Counted from the first letter of the stretch, positions 26,181-36,045 are shown. The stretch is DNA of 64,000 bases from CAVRUD01 sp963849635 (GCA_963849635.1 CAWKIA010000015.1:14166-78165), one strand, 5' to 3'. The notes: a model not told the origin generated them from the sequence alone. Program-made: numbers and translations.

Positions 26181-27242
26181 TCACCAGCTGCTCCCGTCCC
26201 TCCCGGCGGATCGGCGCCGGTTCCTCGCCGCCGCCGCCGGCCGCTGCGGGGCGGTGTCCGGCTGCCCCGTGGGCGGGTTCCTGGTGCCCAGGGCGTAGCG
26301 CGGCGGAATCCCCTCCGTGCCGCGGACGAGCAGGACGTACATCGTCGCCAGGATCGGCAGATGGCCGATCAGCTCCGTCGGCGGCAGGAACGGGATCCCC
26401 AGGTTGAACGGGATCCACAGCGCCAGGATGACCACCCTGGGCAGGTAGCCGCACAGCAGCGCCGCCCCGGCTGTCGCCTCCGTGATCCCCGCCGCGTAGA
26501 CGAACCTCCGGTCCGTCCACCACTCCCAACCCAGCTCCTGGGGCACATTGAACTCCGGATACTGGTGTAGGAAGGCCACTCCCAGGTCCGGCGCCAGCAG
26601 CTTCTCGGTGAATCCCAGAATGATGATCGAGATCCCCGCTGTCCAGCGCAATATCGGTAAGGCGTACGGCAGCAACTTGTCGGAGAGGGCCGTGCGGTCC
26701 TCCTCGACCCCATCCTCGTAGCGCACCACCCCCCGCCCGACCGCGACCAGGTAGAGCGCGATCCCGACGAAGATGATCTGCTCCAGCGCCTCGTACCAGG
26801 CGGCGTACCCGAACGCCAGGAAGAACAGGCCGATAATGATGAGGGCGCCGATCCGGGTCAGGACACCGGTGATGAACGAGAACCCCGCCACGATCGCGAC
26901 CGCCGCGATTGCCCCACCGAGCAGATTCTCCGGCAGATCGATATTGGGCACGAACAGTTCGAGTTGGGTCGCGGCGTAGATCAGGGCGATCGCCGCCTGC
27001 ACCCCCAGAATCGCCGGCGCGGCCGGCTCCAGCCGTTGGAACACTGGAGGCCGCGGCCAGAGCGGATCGCCCAGGGCCCGCTGCCCCAGCGCCAGCGCCG
27101 CCACCGTCCCCCCGATCGCCAGCAGGGCGAGGAGCACCGGCACTGAGACGATCCGATCCCACTCCGGCTCCCAGTACGGCCCGTCCGGCGTGAACCAGCG
27201 CACATGCGCGATTGCGTGGAGGTGCGGAAAGGGTTGAGCCAT
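26181..27242 (-). CDS. DoxX-like membrane protein
   Basis: This 353-residue protein has about eight hydrophobic segments. The second half resembles DoxX-family membrane proteins: LPILRWTAGISIIILGFTEKLLAP-type first helix (in parts), a loop with WTDRRFVYAAGITEATAGAA, and LPRVVILALWIPFNLGIPFL. DoxX proteins are small quinone-linked or oxidative-stress membrane proteins; the function of this two-part form is not known to me. ATG 27242 follows GAAGGA by six bases. The C-terminal tail is Arg/Pro-rich and probably cytosolic. Single gene. Confidence 0.75.
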   Translation of the reverse strand: MAQPFPHLHAIAHVRWFTPDGPYWEPEWDRIVSVPVLLALLAIGGTVAALALGQRALGDPLWPRPPVFQRLEPAAPAILGVQAAIALIYAATQLELFVPNIDLPENLLGGAIAAVAIVAGFSFITGVLTRIGALIIIGLFFLAFGYAAWYEALEQIIFVGIALYLVAVGRGVVRYEDGVEEDRTALSDKLLPYALPILRWTAGISIIILGFTEKLLAPDLGVAFLHQYPEFNVPQELGWEWWTDRRFVYAAGITEATAGAALLCGYLPRVVILALWIPFNLGIPFLPPTELIGHLPILATMYVLLVRGTEGIPPRYALGTRNPPTGQPDTAPQRPAAAARNRRRSAGRDGSSW

Positions 27243-27577
27243 GGGGCGTCCTTCGGGCATCGTCGACGGCGCCGGCGGGAGGCGTCGGGCCATCCCGGTA
27301 TCCGTGGCGACACAGACATAATGGCTGCCACGACTCCGCATTGCCAACCACGATCATGCCTGCCTTCGCGGTGCATTCCGGCCCGATCTGCCTCCTTGCC
27401 GAGTCGTATCCCTGTACGCCCGAATCCGAGGGCCTGTCCGATGTCGGATGCCAACCGACCAACGCCGCGCCTCTCCGGAGGCGGCTACACTGGCGGCGAG
27501 CTCCCGATCCGGCCGGCGGGGGCGCGGCGTTGAACGTGACCGGCCCACTGAGGACTGGTCGTTCGGGATGACTTCGT

Positions 27578-28580
27578 CTACCCCAATCCCTCTGACAGGA
27601 AGATCGACACCAGCGTCTGGCCGGTGCTCTGGTCGGTCGCCAGGTAGGCGATCCCGCCCATCTCGGAGCCCTGCGCCGGGTGGAGGCCGATCACGGCGAT
27701 CCCATCGTCGTCCGCCACCGTCCCCAGATCCCCGCAGGCCACCTTCGTTCCCTCGCCATCCGTCGGGGTCATCACGATAATCGCGTGGGGCGAGGCGAAC
27801 AGATCGTCCAGGGCTACAGTCGATCGAACCGCCGCCACTCTCGGCGATCAGGGCGGTTGGCAGCCCCAGGGGATCTCCCTGCGGCGTGTAGACCCCGATA
27901 TCGATCCGTCGAGCTCCGCTTCCCGGCTCGGCGCAGGTTCCGGTGATGACGACGCGAAGCGGTCGGCCGGAACCGCCTGCTGGCTGCTCAACCGGCTGGG
28001 TCTGCGCCGTTTGATCGGTCTGGCCGGAACCGCCGGTGGGCAGATTGACGAAGATCGGGAAGCCGACGATCCCATCGATCGGGCCAGGACCGGGCGTGCT
28101 GAACCCGATCGGATTCCTCTGCGGCGCGAAGGCGCCATCGACGGTGCCGGTGTCCAGGTAGGCCTGACCAGTCGTGTTGAGGGGGATAAAAATCGAGCAT
28201 CTGGCGGCCTGGCCGTTGGTCAGCACTTCGGTGGTGGTGCAGGCCCCCAACATCGTCCCGTCGTCGGCGACAAATTCCACGTAAGCTCCCACGGCCGCGA
28301 CGCAGCCGGCCTCGTTCAACGTCGGCGGCAGGGGTGGAATGATCTGGCAGTTCGCCACCCAGGCCTCCATTTCGTAGGATTCACCCTCTTCCAGAAACAG
28401 ATCGGACTGCCCAGCCGTGGGCTGACTGGCCGCTACCGGGCCGGTCGTGCCCGACAGCGCGCTCAGCCCGAGCGCAAGGGCCGCGACAAACCATAGGATT
28501 CGCCGGCTCAGCCGGGAAGCGTCAGTGATCGGCAGCGATGCGAAGGTGGCCAGAAGAGTCGACTGGGTGGATCGGCGCAT
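27578..28580 (-). CDS. Secreted protein of unknown function, frameshifted
   Basis: ATG 28580 (GAGGAGA five bases upstream) opens a frame with a signal-peptide-like segment (ILWFVAALALGLSALSGTTG) and a beta-rich mature part with four cysteines (VANCQIIPPLPPTLNEAGCV; GACTTTEV; AARCSIFIPL) and a Pro/Gln linker. At about 27,836 the frame is lost. The continuation in another frame (VALDDLFASPHAIIVM ... ACGDLG ... GIAYLATDQS ... SIFLSEGLG) ends at 27,578. The second part resembles the C-terminal domain of secreted proteins in these genomes in which an ACGDLG motif precedes a GIA-x-L strand. One base indel restores a protein of about 330 residues. Confidence 0.6.
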
Positions 28581-28836
28581 CGGGATCTCCTCTCGTCGCG
28601 GTCGGCTCCGGCCCATCCCGGAACGCCTGGTGTCCTGTTCTGGGGAAGGGGAAGACCCCGATTCCCATCTGCAAAATAGCGTATCGGCGCATCGCCCCGC
28701 GGGCATTCAGAGAACTACGTACCGAATCACGTAAATGGGAGAATAGGCCCGCCGGGAGATGGCTACGTAGATCGGTGAGCCCGGCACACCAGCATGGCTC
28801 CCGGCCAGCCGACCAGCCGGCCAACTGGCCATCTGG

Positions 28837-31800
28837 TCAGGCAGGATTTTTCAGCCTTACTTCACATAAGGAACCCGCGTGGCGGTAGACGGCTTCGCCC
28901 CGAACGATTTGCTGCGGGAGCACGTGGGTGGCGAATGGGCGGTGGTCCCCACCCAATCGGGCGCAATGGGATCGTCCTACTTCGCCACGAGCGGCGACCG
29001 CCGTCTCTTCCTTAAGATTCCCGCCGATCTCCGCGCCGTCCCCCGGCTGGCCGAGATCGGCATCGCTCCCCCAATCGTGGCGGCGGGCGAATGGCTCGGC
29101 CAGCCGTTTCTGCTTCAGGAGTGGATCGCCGCGGAGCCCGCTGACCGAGCCTGGATGCGGGTCAACGCACACACCGTCGTCCGCCTGATGCGCGCTTACC
29201 ACACCGACGCACCCCTCCGTGACTCTCTGCTCCCGACCTGCCCGGGGACCTTTGCCGCCCACCTCGCCCACGAGCTCGACGGGATCGAGACCGGCCTGGC
29301 AGCCGCCGCCGCGCCGGAGTTCCGCGAGCCGCCCGTCCTTCAAGCAATTGCCCGGCTCTTCGCCCGCGCCGGGGATCTCCCGCACGCCCCCGTGATCCCG
29401 GCCCACGGCGACCCCAACCTGTACAACCTGCTGATCACCGCCGACCGGATCTACCTCATCGACTGGGACGCGGTCACCCTTTCCGACCCCCTGCGCGACC
29501 TCTCCCTCCTCCTCTGGTGGTACGTCCCGCCATCGGAGTGGTCTGCCGCGCTCTACGCCTACGACAACGGCGCTCGCCCAATCGAGCGAGACCTGATCGA
29601 GTGGTGGGCCGCCCGCGCCTCTCTCCGGATTGCCCTCTGGCTCGACGCCCACCGCCGCGACCCCGGCCTCCTCCGCTCCTTCCTCGCCGACTTCCTCGCC
29701 GCCGAATCCGGCGCTCCGAATCCGAAGATGCCGCCGAGGGCCCCCAACTCGCCGGCCGCCCTCACCCCCCAACCCCCTCTCCCACCGCTGGGAGGAGGGG
29801 GAGCGTCTGCTTGAGCATGCGCGGCTCTTCTCCGTCCACCGCGTGGGCCAGGAGTGGGGATAGAGGGTGAGGTCTGTCGCCGCAGCAGGGCCCGGCTCGA
29901 GGGCCAATCCCATCGCCCCGGCGAGCGCCACAAGGGACCAAACCCAGGTCATCGGCGCGGAATGCGTGTCTGGTCCCGATCCGGCGCCCGTATCCGGCAG
30001 TGTGACGACGAGCGGCACGTCCGGCTCGACCCACGATCCGGTGCTGCTATCGGCCCCGGCGTCTGGTCCGTCCGCGCCGCCGTCAGCTCCGCTGGAGTTA
30101 TCGTCCGTGCCGCTGTCGGACCCGCCATCATCGCCGCCGTCGGCGGCCAGCATGTTGTACCAGTCACACAGCCAGGTGGAGCCGGGTTCGAGGTCCAGCC
30201 AGACGGTGAACCCGTCCGACTCATCTTCATCATCCGGCTCGGAAGCGGGGCCACTCTTGCGGCAGAAGAGGGCGTAATCCACCACCTCCGCCGGAAGATC
30301 CTCGCTCAGGGTGACCTCGGAGTAGGTGCCATCGGGCAGCGGAAAGAAGACCCTGCCTGGACCTGCCTCTCCGGTCGTCGCCACGAACGGTGCATGACCA
30401 TCGCCCAGGTCCAACGTGACCGGAATCTCGTCCTCGGTGGATGGGCAGGCGGCGGCGAAGGTCGCCGCGTCGGCCGTGGACGCGTCCGCGATCGCCCCCG
30501 CCGGGCAGGCGTAGGTCGTCAGATCGAGCCAGCCGTCGTTGTTGTTCGGATCACCGGGAATGTTGAACCAGTTGCAGGAGTAATGGAGGTAGGTCTCGCC
30601 AAACGGCAGCTCGATCCGGCCCTGGTTGGTTGGGATCAGGTCCCATGTGATCAATGCCGGAAACGGTTCCGTCGCGGCGGTGCAGAACACGACCGGCTGC
30701 ACGAACCCGGCGGGGATCTCCTCCCAGATCGTGGCCGTCCCGCTCCCGATTTTGTCCCAGGAGATCCAGCCTGTCTCTTTCTCGTAGATCTGCGGCTGAT
30801 CCAGCTCGCCCTTCAGTAAATGGAAGACGACCTCGCCGCCAAGGTTCTCCTGGCACTTGTCGCCGAAGTAGTCGGGGTCCTCACTGGATGCGTCGACGCC
30901 GAGCTGGCAGACCCGCTTGTAGATGGTTACGCTGCCCTGATCCGGAATCATGAACCAGTGGCACAGGGCGTTCGGGCCCGGTATCGCGGTGAAGTCGTAC
31001 TCCATCGTATTGAGCGGAGCCGGGTAGGGCGCAAACGCCACGCTCCCATCCGAGGCACAGAAGACTGCCGGCTGGCCAAATCCCTCCGGGTCCCCTGCTT
31101 CGATCTGGACCGGCGTCAGCGGCAGGTCCTCCCAGATGGCCGTCCCCCCGGCGGTCTGCCGTTCCTGGACACCGGTCCCCGCGTCGAGCCGGAAGCCAAG
31201 GCCGTCAATGGGGGCAGTGCAGGCATCGAGAAAATCCGCGACATCCTCGTTTGTGGCCAGCAGGTTGTCCGGGCACGACCACGCCTGGATCGTCATCGAC
31301 CGGGGCGCGGGCGGGATGTACCAGGAGCAGATGAACCAGGCGCCGGGCACCGTCAACTCCGCCGCGATCCCCGCCTGGTCCGTGCTGCCCGTAACCGAGT
31401 ACCGGGCCCAATCGCTGCCTGGCAGGTCATCCCGGCAGAAGACGATCGGCATGCCCGACTCGGGCGGCAGGTTCAAGCCCAGATAGACCTGACCAAGCAC
31501 CAGATCCGCCCACGAGGCGGCGCCGCTGGCGTCCGTAAAGGAGGGGGTCGTCACGCCCTCCTGGTTGAGGAGCGCGGTGAGTCCTGTCGCGGGCGCGGGG
31601 CAGGCAACCGTCAGCGCGGCGATGTCGTCCGCGATCGCCGTCACGTCCGTGGGGCAGACCCGCTCCCGGATCTCTACCGTAATGTCGTCGTTGCCGGGCC
31701 CAGGCGCGACCTCTTCGACCGCGATGATCTCTTCGACAGCGGGTTCCCCGTTGTCCGGTGGTAGGACCGGATCGTCGGGCTCGGCGGTGGCGTCCGCCTC

Positions 31801-32055
31801 GACCAGCGTCAGCACGCCGGGGCCTTCCGGCGAAGGCGGAGTAGCCGTCGGCACAGGCGCCAGGACGAGGGTGACAGGGTCCTCTTCGGCGGCCACGCCC
31901 ACCAGACCGCAGACAGCGGCCAGGGCCAGCGCGACGATCAGCGGCGCCGCCAGGCGCGCCAGGGATCGCCCCGGCCGTAGACAGGATGGCCGCAACACAG
32001 GCGCGATGCTGGATGGGGATGAAAGGGGGCTGGAGGTCGGCGCTGGAGCGTGCAT
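28837..32055 (-). CDS. Secreted Cys-paired repeat protein with LPDTG anchor; 3' end uncertain
   Basis: After a signal-peptide-like segment (ARLAAPLIVALALAAVCGLVG), four modules of about 130 residues follow. Each opens with a Cys-Pro strand (RERVCPTDV; QAWSCPDNL; KRVCQLGVD; TTYACPAGA), has an inner Cys, a GxATWEDLPxG-like turn, a VFC strand, and closes with CxWYxIP. They look like SpaA/Cna-B-type beta domains. The end has an acidic Gly/Ser stalk, LPDTG (29986-30000) and a membrane segment (TWVWSLVALAGAMGLAL), as in sortase substrates. The frame then runs on for about 1 kb antisense to the phosphotransferase gene. That tail is not believable protein, so the true stop was probably lost near 29,850-29,890. 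ATG 32055 follows GGGAGGG. Confidence 0.7.
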   Translation of the reverse strand: MHAPAPTSSPLSSPSSIAPVLRPSCLRPGRSLARLAAPLIVALALAAVCGLVGVAAEEDPVTLVLAPVPTATPPSPEGPGVLTLVEADATAEPDDPVLPPDNGEPAVEEIIAVEEVAPGPGNDDITVEIRERVCPTDVTAIADDIAALTVACPAPATGLTALLNQEGVTTPSFTDASGAASWADLVLGQVYLGLNLPPESGMPIVFCRDDLPGSDWARYSVTGSTDQAGIAAELTVPGAWFICSWYIPPAPRSMTIQAWSCPDNLLATNEDVADFLDACTAPIDGLGFRLDAGTGVQERQTAGGTAIWEDLPLTPVQIEAGDPEGFGQPAVFCASDGSVAFAPYPAPLNTMEYDFTAIPGPNALCHWFMIPDQGSVTIYKRVCQLGVDASSEDPDYFGDKCQENLGGEVVFHLLKGELDQPQIYEKETGWISWDKIGSGTATIWEEIPAGFVQPVVFCTAATEPFPALITWDLIPTNQGRIELPFGETYLHYSCNWFNIPGDPNNNDGWLDLTTYACPAGAIADASTADAATFAAACPSTEDEIPVTLDLGDGHAPFVATTGEAGPGRVFFPLPDGTYSEVTLSEDLPAEVVDYALFCRKSGPASEPDDEDESDGFTVWLDLEPGSTWLCDWYNMLAADGGDDGGSDSGTDDNSSGADGGADGPDAGADSSTGSWVEPDVPLVVTLPDTGAGSGPDTHSAPMTWVWSLVALAGAMGLALEPGPAAATDLTLYPHSWPTRWTEKSRACSSRRSPSSQRWERGLGGEGGRRVGGPRRHLRIRSAGFGGEEVGEEGAEEAGVAAVGVEPEGNPERGAGGPPLDQVSLDWASAVVVGVERGRPLRWRDVPPEEEGEVAQGVGKGDRVPVDEVDPVGGDQQVVQVGVAVGRDHGGVREIPGAGEEPGNCLKDGRLAELRRGGGCQAGLDPVELVGEVGGKGPRAGREQRVTEGCVGVVSAHQADDGVCVDPHPGSVSGLRGDPLLKQKRLAEPFARRHDWGSDADLGQPGDGAEIGGNLKEETAVAARGEVGRSHCARLGGDHRPFATHVLPQQIVRGEAVYRHAGSLCEVRLKNPA
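28879..29814 (+). CDS. Phosphotransferase (APH/choline kinase-like)
   Basis: The 311-residue protein has the aminoglycoside phosphotransferase/choline kinase fold. An N-terminal Lys strand (RRLFLKI) is followed by the hinge FLLQEWIAAE, the catalytic loop PAHGDPNLYNLLI at about residue 175 with HGD and the Mg-binding Asn, and LIDWDAVTLSDPLRDLSLLLW as the metal-binding Asp segment. All catalytic residues are present. The substrate may be an aminoglycoside, a sugar or a small alcohol. GTG 28879 follows AAGGAA by six bases. The C-terminal 25 residues are encoded by an interspersed hairpin repeat, suggesting that the repeat has replaced the native end. Confidence 0.82.
   Translation: MAVDGFAPNDLLREHVGGEWAVVPTQSGAMGSSYFATSGDRRLFLKIPADLRAVPRLAEIGIAPPIVAAGEWLGQPFLLQEWIAAEPADRAWMRVNAHTVVRLMRAYHTDAPLRDSLLPTCPGTFAAHLAHELDGIETGLAAAAAPEFREPPVLQAIARLFARAGDLPHAPVIPAHGDPNLYNLLITADRIYLIDWDAVTLSDPLRDLSLLLWWYVPPSEWSAALYAYDNGARPIERDLIEWWAARASLRIALWLDAHRRDPGLLRSFLADFLAAESGAPNPKMPPRAPNSPAALTPQPPLPPLGGGGASA
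29773..29801. repeat. GC-rich hairpin repeat at the convergent gene ends
   Basis: CCCCTCTCCCA and TGGGAGGAGGGG form a stem around a short loop. A similar pyrimidine/purine hairpin is found at 37691-37756. It sits inside the last codons of the phosphotransferase and in the readthrough of the LPDTG gene. Confidence 0.55.
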
Positions 32056-32309
32056 TGGAGCCCTCCCAGGTGCGACGAGCGCGGGCACTATTTGCCCGAC
32101 ATGTCCAGCTGGCGTTCCAGCGGGCATGTTCCCAGCCTGCGCCGCTACGCCTCCGCTCGCATCCGGAGAACTACATGAGTTTTCGCGACCCTCCCCAAAT
32201 CGAGGTCAGTAACGTCACGTAGACCGTTCGCCTGGTGTCGGGCGTCAGAAGACGCCCCCCCACTCCGCCGTAGCGCGGCAAGCCAGCGATACGCCGAACC
32301 CCGCTCCGT

Positions 32310-33110
32310 TCAGGCCGGTCGCTTCGTCCCGCGCACGGTCCATGCCCGGTCGGTCAGGTGCAGCGATCCATCAGCGGCAATGGGGAGGGTGGCTCGCAAC
32401 TGCTCACGAAGCGCCGCCTTGCGGTCGCCGTCGAGTGCGGACGCGTAGCGCTGTGCAGCAGCCGTGCCGTCCATGGTGAACGGCAGCCAGTAGTCGTCGA
32501 GGTCTTGAAAACGCATCGGCAGGTCGAGCGCATCGATGATGATGTCGCTCAGTCCGGCCGCGCGGAACAGCTCCGCCAGCGGCTCGGGCTCGCAGGTGTG
32601 GAAGTGCGGACGGGGATCGAGGGCTATGGCTTGAGGGTCCGTCACCGCAACTGCCGCCCAGAAGTATTGCGAGCGTTGCATCGCGCCACGGAAGTCCCAG
32701 ACGTAGGCGCCGACCGCGCCGCCGGGGCGGGCGGCTCGGGTCATCTCGGTGAGCGCGAGGGCGGGATTCGCCACGAAGTTGAGGACGAGACCGGCGACTA
32801 TCGCATCGTAGCCGTCACTGCTCACCGGAAGGGCTTGCGCGTCTCCGATTTCGAAGCGGGCACGCGGATCGGAGACGCGAGATTGCGCGGCGCCGAGGAA
32901 CTCGGGCGAGGGATCGATACCCAGCACCGCGCTCGGGTCGGCCGCCTCGAGCACGGCGGCGGTCAGGGCGCCGGTACCGCAGCCGACGTCCAACCACCGG
33001 CCTGCCGAAGGCGCCGCGAACCAATCGAGGAAAGCCAACGCCAGGGGGCGGCTCCATCTCCCCATGTAGGCCTCGTAGGCGTCGGTGGATCGCCAGACGT
33101 AGTCGGCCAT
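32310..33110 (-). CDS. Class I SAM-dependent methyltransferase
   Basis: The 266-residue protein has the SAM-binding core in full: motif I LDVGCGTGALTAAVLEA at about residue 42, IDPSPEF as the acidic end of strand 2, FEIGDAQALPVSSDGYDAIV as motif III, and the aromatic GGAVGAYVWDF region. The C-terminus (TLPIAADGSLHLTDRAWTV) is typical of UbiE/Methyltransf_11-like enzymes. GGAGGGAA stands five bases before ATG 33110, which fixes the start although the frame is open to 33350. The methyl acceptor is unknown. It stands alone. Confidence 0.88.
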   Translation of the reverse strand: MADYVWRSTDAYEAYMGRWSRPLALAFLDWFAAPSAGRWLDVGCGTGALTAAVLEAADPSAVLGIDPSPEFLGAAQSRVSDPRARFEIGDAQALPVSSDGYDAIVAGLVLNFVANPALALTEMTRAARPGGAVGAYVWDFRGAMQRSQYFWAAVAVTDPQAIALDPRPHFHTCEPEPLAELFRAAGLSDIIIDALDLPMRFQDLDDYWLPFTMDGTAAAQRYASALDGDRKAALREQLRATLPIAADGSLHLTDRAWTVRGTKRPA

Positions 33111-33267
33111 GGGGTTCCCTCCGCCAGTCCGCCGATCGCCCAATGAGGCCGCTAGCCTACAGCATTGCACGGCTCGCCATGCGCGAAGGCCCCATTCCCC
33201 GGCCTCGGAAGTGCCCTCTACGTCGTGTTTGCAAAGTCGGTTTGGTGGGTGGGACCGGCCCGTTCTT

Positions 33268-33314
33268 AGCCCTTGAAGGGCTTCGTGTGGGATAGCCCGG
33301 GATTCAACCCCGGG
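33268..33314. repeat. Two-hairpin intergenic repeat
   Basis: AGCCCTTGAAGGGCT (33268-33282) folds on itself, and CCCGGG (33296-33301) pairs with CCCGGG (33309-33314) around ATTCAAC. I recall repeats of this look (paired CCCGGG-type and AGCCC-type hairpins) between genes of related bacteria, but only this copy is in the window. Confidence 0.5.
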
Positions 33315-33402
33315 TCCGGCCGCCCCGGCGTTGCTCTCCGCCATTTGCAATCAGCCCTGGAAGGGGATAGGGGCCTCTCGAGGCCACTGCCCTAACTGAC
33401 GA

Positions 33403-33435
33403 CAACGGCCCATCCCACAAAGGGACGGGCCGTTG
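33403..33435 (-). terminator. Terminator-like hairpin after the DUF3352-like gene
   Basis: Bases 33403-33416 pair with 33422-33435 (CAACGGCCCATCCC against GGGACGGGCCGTTG) with one wobble, around a 5-base loop, 31 bases after the stop codon of the 33467 gene. No clear T-tract on the minus strand. Confidence 0.6.
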
Positions 33436-33466
33436 GCCAGATCAAAATAGCGAGTCGGTTACTCGC

Positions 33467-35779
33467 TTACTCCCCAATCATGAGGAGCGCGCTCACCCGG
33501 AGGACATCGCCGCGGGTGTAGGCCACCGCCGCCAGGGCTTCGATGCCGGAGAGGTCGGGCAGTCCCCATGTCGTGCTCGGGACCGGCGTCGCCATGCAGC
33601 TGTCATCGACCGCCGCGTCGCAATCCGGTATTGCCCCCGGGCTGCCAACTAGGAGAGGCTCCAGCAAGGTGATCAACTGGCCCAGATCGAGGTAGAAGAC
33701 GCCGTTGGACGGCTCCGGCAGCTCGGCCATGATCGCCTGGTAGCGCGGGTTGTCGGCCAGGGTGCCGCTCGCCGCGCCCTCGACATAGTCCGCAAAGCCC
33801 TCGTTTACCCCGAAGACGAACCGGCCATCGACGATGCCCCACTGCAGGCGGATCGTCGGCACCGGCTCATCGGCCTCCGTCTGGTCGACCGGCGTGTCGG
33901 ATTCGAGGCCCGTCACGCTCGGCGGGATCGGGATCGTGATCACCTGGGTCAGTCCGTCCCCGACTATCTCCGTCTGCACGCCCACCTCGGTGTTCGCCAG
34001 GATCTGGATCGGATTGTCGGACGCGAGTGCCAGGCCCACCGCCAACACGTTGATGTAGGTGGCCAGCTTCGTCGTCGCATCCAGCACCTGGGTCAGGTCG
34101 TTCACCCCGGAGGTGAAGACCGCGCCGACCCCGCTCGGGTCGGTCAATGAGCGGACCGTCAGGGCGAAGGCCCACTCGCCGGTCAACTGGTTGATCAGTT
34201 GCGTGCGCGGATTGAACGAGATGATCCTGCCGATGAGCTCATCGAGCGCCGCGATCTTCTCGGCGTCGGTCGCCCCCTCTGGTAACAGCAGGAATGCGTC
34301 CGGATCCTGCATCGCCGCCTGGGCGATCGCCAGGTCGAGGACGTCTAGCTGCGGCGTTATCGTCTCGCCCAGCTCGAACCCGTCGACAAAGATCAGACTA
34401 TCGCCAGGGACCTCACCATCAAGCGTCACCTCGCCGCCCTCCGGCAGCGAAGGCAGCGTTACACCTTCGGCGGCGAACATCGCCGTCTCGAAGCGGAAGC
34501 CCGGGGTATCTGCCCGGACAATAAAGGCGTTGTATGCTCGCAGTTGGTCGAGTTGGGCCGCCGAGATGCCGCCCGCCTGCAGTTCGGCACCAAACGCTAC
34601 TGTGGCCAGGGCCAGCACCGGCTTCAGCGCCGTCACGATGGCCGGGCCGTTGACGAACCCGAAGGCCAGGAAGTCGTCCGGCAGCTCTGAGCGCGCCCGC
34701 ACGAAGGCGGGATCGGCATCCAGGGCCGGAGCCTCGCCCGCGTAGACCGCCGCGTACGGCTCCAGATCCTCCGGCGTCCCCGCGACCACGAAGACGTCGC
34801 CCAGCCGCGCCACCGCGATTCCGGCACTCCCGAACTCGTCCGGTGACAGCGACGAGATCGTCACCCCGGAGACTTCCGTCTCCTCGATGGCCGTGTCGGT
34901 CGAGCGGGATGCCTCCAACAGCACTGCGTCGATCTCGGCGGCGGCGGCATCGGGATCGCTGGGGCGGACTATCCCGACGACACCGGACGGCCCTACCTCA
35001 TCGTCCGCTCCGGAGTCCGTGGTCCCAATGTTGTCGAGCGGATCGCCGCCCGTGTTGCCGGCGTCCTCGTCGGAGGACTCCTCCGCCGCATCCTCGACCA
35101 CCTCGGCGGAATCCTCGGCGGCCTCTTCGATCGCCACTTCGGGCTCCATGGTGGCTTCGGCTTCGGTCCCCCCGGGGATGAGCGCCTCCTCCACGACCGC
35201 GGCGACCGCGTCCGCGCCCTCATCCAGCGACTCGCCGAACGCCTCGATCACCTGATCGGACACGGCCACCGCGACTTCGCCGTCCAGGATCACGCCCAGG
35301 TCGGGCATGGCCCCGGCGGTCGCATCTGCCGCGGGGGTGGCGTCGGTTGTGGAGCCGGTGGTGGTATCGATCGACGAGTCCTCGGTGGAGACACCGATCG
35401 CCTCGTAGGGCACCGCCACCGCGAACAGGCTGTCGACCAGGTCACCGAGGCCGGCCCGGTCCAACAGCTCCTGGCTCTGGATGATCTGGCCGGAGGTCGG
35501 GTCGATCGTCAGGGCGGCGAACAGGAGCGTATCGGCCGGGACCACGGACGCCGTCTGCAGGCCGGCGACCGTCGTTTGCGCTACTGGGGATGCCTCCGGC
35601 GTGCCGGAGGAGTCCTGGGCCGTCGCCTGGCGTCCGACCATCACGGCCGGCACCAGGGCCGCCAGCAGGGCGAGCGTCAGAGCGATCCGGCCGCCACGTC
35701 CGGCCAGTCTGGCCTGGCCAGCCGGCCCATGGGGCCGGCGCGGTTCCGCCATGGGGGATCGGGTCACGGGCGCCGTCAT
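33467..35779 (-). CDS. Secreted DUF3352-like protein
   Basis: This 770-residue protein has an N-terminal export segment (RIALTLALLAALVPAVMVG), a mature start at about ATAQ, and then the pattern I know from DUF3352 proteins: VVPADTLLFAALTIDP near the front, PDDFLAFGFVNG in the middle, WAFALTVRSL and a C-terminal VFYLDLGQLITLLEP. An acidic Glu/Asp-rich insert (about residues 195-265) separates the first domain. The function of the family is unknown; it appears as a large exported protein. ATG 35779 follows GGAGG by nine bases. Single gene, with a hairpin behind it. The frame is intact although the gene is long. Confidence 0.75.
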   Translation of the reverse strand: MTAPVTRSPMAEPRRPHGPAGQARLAGRGGRIALTLALLAALVPAVMVGRQATAQDSSGTPEASPVAQTTVAGLQTASVVPADTLLFAALTIDPTSGQIIQSQELLDRAGLGDLVDSLFAVAVPYEAIGVSTEDSSIDTTTGSTTDATPAADATAGAMPDLGVILDGEVAVAVSDQVIEAFGESLDEGADAVAAVVEEALIPGGTEAEATMEPEVAIEEAAEDSAEVVEDAAEESSDEDAGNTGGDPLDNIGTTDSGADDEVGPSGVVGIVRPSDPDAAAAEIDAVLLEASRSTDTAIEETEVSGVTISSLSPDEFGSAGIAVARLGDVFVVAGTPEDLEPYAAVYAGEAPALDADPAFVRARSELPDDFLAFGFVNGPAIVTALKPVLALATVAFGAELQAGGISAAQLDQLRAYNAFIVRADTPGFRFETAMFAAEGVTLPSLPEGGEVTLDGEVPGDSLIFVDGFELGETITPQLDVLDLAIAQAAMQDPDAFLLLPEGATDAEKIAALDELIGRIISFNPRTQLINQLTGEWAFALTVRSLTDPSGVGAVFTSGVNDLTQVLDATTKLATYINVLAVGLALASDNPIQILANTEVGVQTEIVGDGLTQVITIPIPPSVTGLESDTPVDQTEADEPVPTIRLQWGIVDGRFVFGVNEGFADYVEGAASGTLADNPRYQAIMAELPEPSNGVFYLDLGQLITLLEPLLVGSPGAIPDCDAAVDDSCMATPVPSTTWGLPDLSGIEALAAVAYTRGDVLRVSALLMIGE

Positions 35780-36045
35780 AGGAAGAACCTCCATCGTTGG
35801 CGTGCCGGGGTAGGGAAGCCGGCGCGCGAATCATGATTCGCGTAGCGCGTCTCTCTGAAGCCAGATACCCGAGCTCCTGTGTGTGTATCGCCGGCCTGCG
35901 TGGTCCGGCGTTCGGCGGCAGGCCACGGCACAGCGCCATGCGCGTCAGGACAGAAGACGTCGCCCTCGGGCGAACAGTTCCGAGTGTAGCCGATGGGCCG
36001 CTTCCCGGTCCGGCAAACGGCGGGCCACGCCGGTCAACTCCTGAA

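Larger units (their letters stand above)
33111..33466. other. Intergenic region with a hairpin repeat
   Basis: About 355 bases without a gene. They contain the two-hairpin repeat at 33268-33314 and the terminator-like stem at 33403-33435. The upstream GGAGGGAA of the methyltransferase is also here. Confidence 0.5.

Noticed and set aside
33268..33314. tRNA-like T-arm
   Set aside because: The stem-loop CCCGGG-ATTCAAC-CCCGGG looks like a T-arm at first, but no acceptor, D or anticodon arm can be built around it.
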